NCBI GenBank assembly: GCA_016234655.1
Contig: JACRAU010000028.1
Coordinates: 1 to 64,000, forward strand
Reading direction: 5' to 3'
DNA length: 64,000 nucleotides
Source of the DNA: Betaproteobacteria bacterium
GTDB taxonomy: Bacteria; Pseudomonadota; Gammaproteobacteria; Burkholderiales; Thiobacillaceae
Below the pieces are notes generated by a model that did no database searches, had not been told where the DNA came from, and was given only the letters and a program-made list of their open reading frames with translations. This document shows, one piece after another, positions 62,122 to 64,000 of the stretch. The position numbers and the translations under genes were made by a program. Each line of letters begins with the position of its first letter. Position 1 is the stretch's first letter.

Positions 62122-63081
62122 CTAGGCCTTCCCTGGGCGCGTTGCCATCAGGCTGGCGATAACCGAAGCCGTCAAGATAATCGCCACCACCGCCAGCGAG
62201 GCCGCCGTCGGCATGTGGTACCAGGGCGCGATCAGCATCTTGGCGCCGATAAAGGTGAGCACCATGGCCAGGCCGTATTTGAGCAGGTGAAAGCGGTCGG
62301 CCATGTCGGCCAGCAGGAAGTACAACGCGCGCAGGCCGAGGATGGCGAAGATGTTCGAGGTGAAGACGATGAACGGGTCGGTGGTGATGGCGAAGATGGC
62401 CGGGATCGAATCCACCGCGAACACCAAGTCGGTCGCCTCGATCAGCACCAGCACCAGGAACATGGGGGTGAACCAGCGCACGCCGTCCTTCAGCACCGTG
62501 AATTTCTCGCCGTGGTAGTCGTCGGTGACGCGCAGGTGGCCGCGCAGCCAGCGCAGCATCGGGTTCCTGGCCAGGTCGGGTTCGTGCTCGGCCATCACCA
62601 GCATGCGGATGCCGGTCACCACCAGGAAGGCGCCGAACAGATACAACACCCAGGCGAATTCCCGCACCAGCCAAGCACCGGCCAGGATCATCACGGCGCG
62701 CATGACGATGGCGCCGAACACGCCGTAGAGCAGCACCCGGCGCTGGTATTCCGACGGCACCGAGAAATAGCCGAAGACCAGCAGAAACACGAAGATGTTG
62801 TCGACCGAGAGCGACTTCTCGATGACGTAGCCGGTGAGGAACTCGATCGCCTTCTGGTCGGCGATCTCGCGTCCGACGCTGCCCTCCAGGTGCCACCAGA
62901 GCAAGGCATTGAAGGCCAGGGCCAGACCGAACCAGAGGCCGGACCAGACCGCCGCCTCCTTCACCCCGACCTTGCGCGGCTTGCTGCCGCCCAAGGCAAA
63001 CATATCGAGCATGACCATGGCGATCACGAAGGCGATAAAGCCCGCCCACATGACCGGCGTACCGATGCTCACCGCTTCCAT
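62122..63081 (-). CDS. TerC/Alx family integral membrane protein
   Basis: A 319-residue, nine- to ten-helix TerC protein. The SLSVDNIFVFLLVFGYFSVP motif and VLIEATDLVFAVDSIPAI, each with a membrane aspartate, are the family's metal-site signatures. Alx/TerC proteins handle Mn2+ efflux or metal loading of exported proteins. Only 34 bp separate it from htpX upstream, leaving no room for the manganese riboswitch that often precedes such genes. Probable cotranscription with htpX. Confidence 0.92.
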   Translation of the reverse strand: MEAVSIGTPVMWAGFIAFVIAMVMLDMFALGGSKPRKVGVKEAAVWSGLWFGLALAFNALLWWHLEGSVGREIADQKAIEFLTGYVIEKSLSVDNIFVFLLVFGYFSVPSEYQRRVLLYGVFGAIVMRAVMILAGAWLVREFAWVLYLFGAFLVVTGIRMLVMAEHEPDLARNPMLRWLRGHLRVTDDYHGEKFTVLKDGVRWFTPMFLVLVLIEATDLVFAVDSIPAIFAITTDPFIVFTSNIFAILGLRALYFLLADMADRFHLLKYGLAMVLTFIGAKMLIAPWYHMPTAASLAVVAIILTASVIASLMATRPGKA

Positions 63082-63115
63082 GGCTGATGCTCCTTATCGG
63101 CGAGAGCGGTATGGG

Positions 63116-63991
63116 TCAGGTTGCGGCCTGCAAGGCGGCGATGCGTTCTTCCAGCGGCGGGTGGGTCATGAACAGGCGCTTGAGGCCGCCGCCGACGCCG
63201 CCCGAGATGCCGAAGGCCGCCATCTTGTCCGGCAGCGGGGCCGGGTGGGCGCGTTGCAGGGCCTGCAAAGCGGCGATCATCTTCTGCCGGCCGGCGAGAT
63301 CGGCGCCGCCGCGATCGGCGCGGAATTCGCGCTGACGGGAGAACCACATCACGATGATGGAGGCGAGGATGCCCAACACCAGTTCGGCGACGATCATGGT
63401 GACGAAGAAGGCCGGGCCCTGGCCGCGCTCGGTCTTGAACACCACGCGGTCGACCACGTGGCCGATGACGCGGGAGAGGAACATGACGAAGGTGTTGACC
63501 ACGCCCTGGATCAGCGCCAAGGTCACCATGTCGCCGTTGGCCACATGCGAGACCTCGTGGCCGAGCACGGCCTCTGCCTCGTCGCGACTCATATTGCGCA
63601 GCAGGCCGGTGGACACGGCGACCAGGGCGTTGTTCTTGTTCATGCCGGTAGCGAAGGCGTTGACCTCGGGCGAGTCGTAGATCGCCACCTCCGGCATGCC
63701 GATGCCGGCGGCCTGGGCCTGGCGGCGCACGGTCTCGACCAGCCAGAACTCCTCCGAGTTGCTCGGGGTCTCGATCACTTGCGCGCCGACCGACATCTTG
63801 GCCGTCCACTTGGAGATGGCGAGCGAGATGAAGGAACCGCCGAAGCCCATGACCGCAGCGAAAATCAGCAAGGCATTGAGATTGAGGCCCTGCTCGTTCA
63901 GATAGGGCTCGACGCCGAGCAGGCGCATGGAGATGGACAACACCAGCACGATGGCCAGGTTGGTGGCGAGGAACAAGAAGATGCGTTTCAT
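63116..63991 (-). CDS. htpX: Membrane zinc metalloprotease HtpX
   Basis: A 291-residue inner-membrane protease for misfolded membrane proteins. It has two N-terminal helices, the zinc motif [10 protein letters not shown] with downstream glutamate in [14 protein letters not shown], and two further helices between. The C-terminus [13 protein letters not shown] is typical. Length and all catalytic residues match E. coli HtpX. The start lies 9 bp from the window edge, so its promoter is out of view. Confidence 0.96.
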   Translation of the reverse strand: MKRIFLFLATNLAIVLVLSISMRLLGVEPYLNEQGLNLNALLIFAAVMGFGGSFISLAISKWTAKMSVGAQVIETPSNSEEFWLVETVRRQAQAAGIGMPEVAIYDSPEVNAFATGMNKNNALVAVSTGLLRNMSRDEAEAVLGHEVSHVANGDMVTLALIQGVVNTFVMFLSRVIGHVVDRVVFKTERGQGPAFFVTMIVAELVLGILASIIVMWFSRQREFRADRGGADLAGRQKMIAALQALQRAHPAPLPDKMAAFGISGGVGGGLKRLFMTHPPLEERIAALQAAT

Positions 63992-64000
63992 ATCGTTGGG

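Noticed and set aside
63082-63115. Manganese (yybP-ykoY) riboswitch upstream of terC
   Set aside because: Only 34 bp separate terC from htpX, too short for the aptamer.

Overview
The window comes from a high-GC proteobacterium, most likely a betaproteobacterial chemolithoautotroph of the Thiobacillus/Hydrogenophilales kind. This rests on the rib-nusB-thiL-pgpA-pncC and recA-recX gene order and on the density of genes for energised inorganic-carbon (Ci) handling. The species cannot be named from the sequence. No rRNA, rubisco, carboxysome or CRISPR locus is present. One tRNA gene, the initiator tRNA-fMet, lies at the left end.

Layout. 0.1-17.4 kb is housekeeping: tRNA-fMet, an iron-dependent alcohol dehydrogenase, recX-recA, a WYL-domain regulator divergent from recA, a formate/nitrite-family channel, pncC-pgpA-thiL-nusB-ribH-ribBX-ribE, an inserted secreted protein, ribD-nrdR-glyA, and a K+ channel with a separate RCK subunit. 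17.5-22.2 kb is a TetR-regulated RND efflux operon. 22.3-24.5 kb holds a secreted RCC1-repeat protein and a small unknown gene. 24.5-27.2 kb is an integrase-less integron cassette array (three attC sites, three lower-GC genes) flanked by a small MITE-like element. 27.3-29.0 kb carries a broken small gene and a RES-Xre toxin-antitoxin pair.

30.2-49.6 kb is the centrepiece: 13 codirectional minus-strand genes, mostly overlapping or a few bases apart. In transcription order they are a SulP anion permease, a gamma-class carbonic anhydrase, a six-subunit hydrogenase-4-like membrane complex (hyfB-C-E-F-G-I) whose large subunit has lost the NiFe-binding cysteines, then a NuoM-like subunit, DabA, DabB and two more antiporter-like subunits. 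This looks like two energy-coupled Ci (CO2/bicarbonate) systems fused into one locus. One is a DAB-type vectorial CO2 hydration module. The other is a complex-I/Ehr-like module that may couple a proton or ion gradient to the gamma-CA, by analogy with cyanobacterial NDH-1MS. hyfB carries an in-frame TAG exactly where the conserved membrane glutamate codon is expected.

49.7-60.8 kb extends the theme. A histidine kinase and sigma54-type response regulator sit next to a perfect sigma54 promoter. That promoter drives a small Usp-like gene and a SulP-STAS-Usp-Usp fusion. A protein with beta-carbonic-anhydrase-type zinc motifs, a stand-alone UspA, an NhaD/ArsB-type permease and a ChrA transporter follow. 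SulP and Chr families have both been implicated in Ci uptake in sulfur-oxidising chemoautotrophs. 60.9-64.0 kb returns to ordinary genes: a YdcH-like small protein, a cNMP-binding protein, an unknown, TerC and HtpX.
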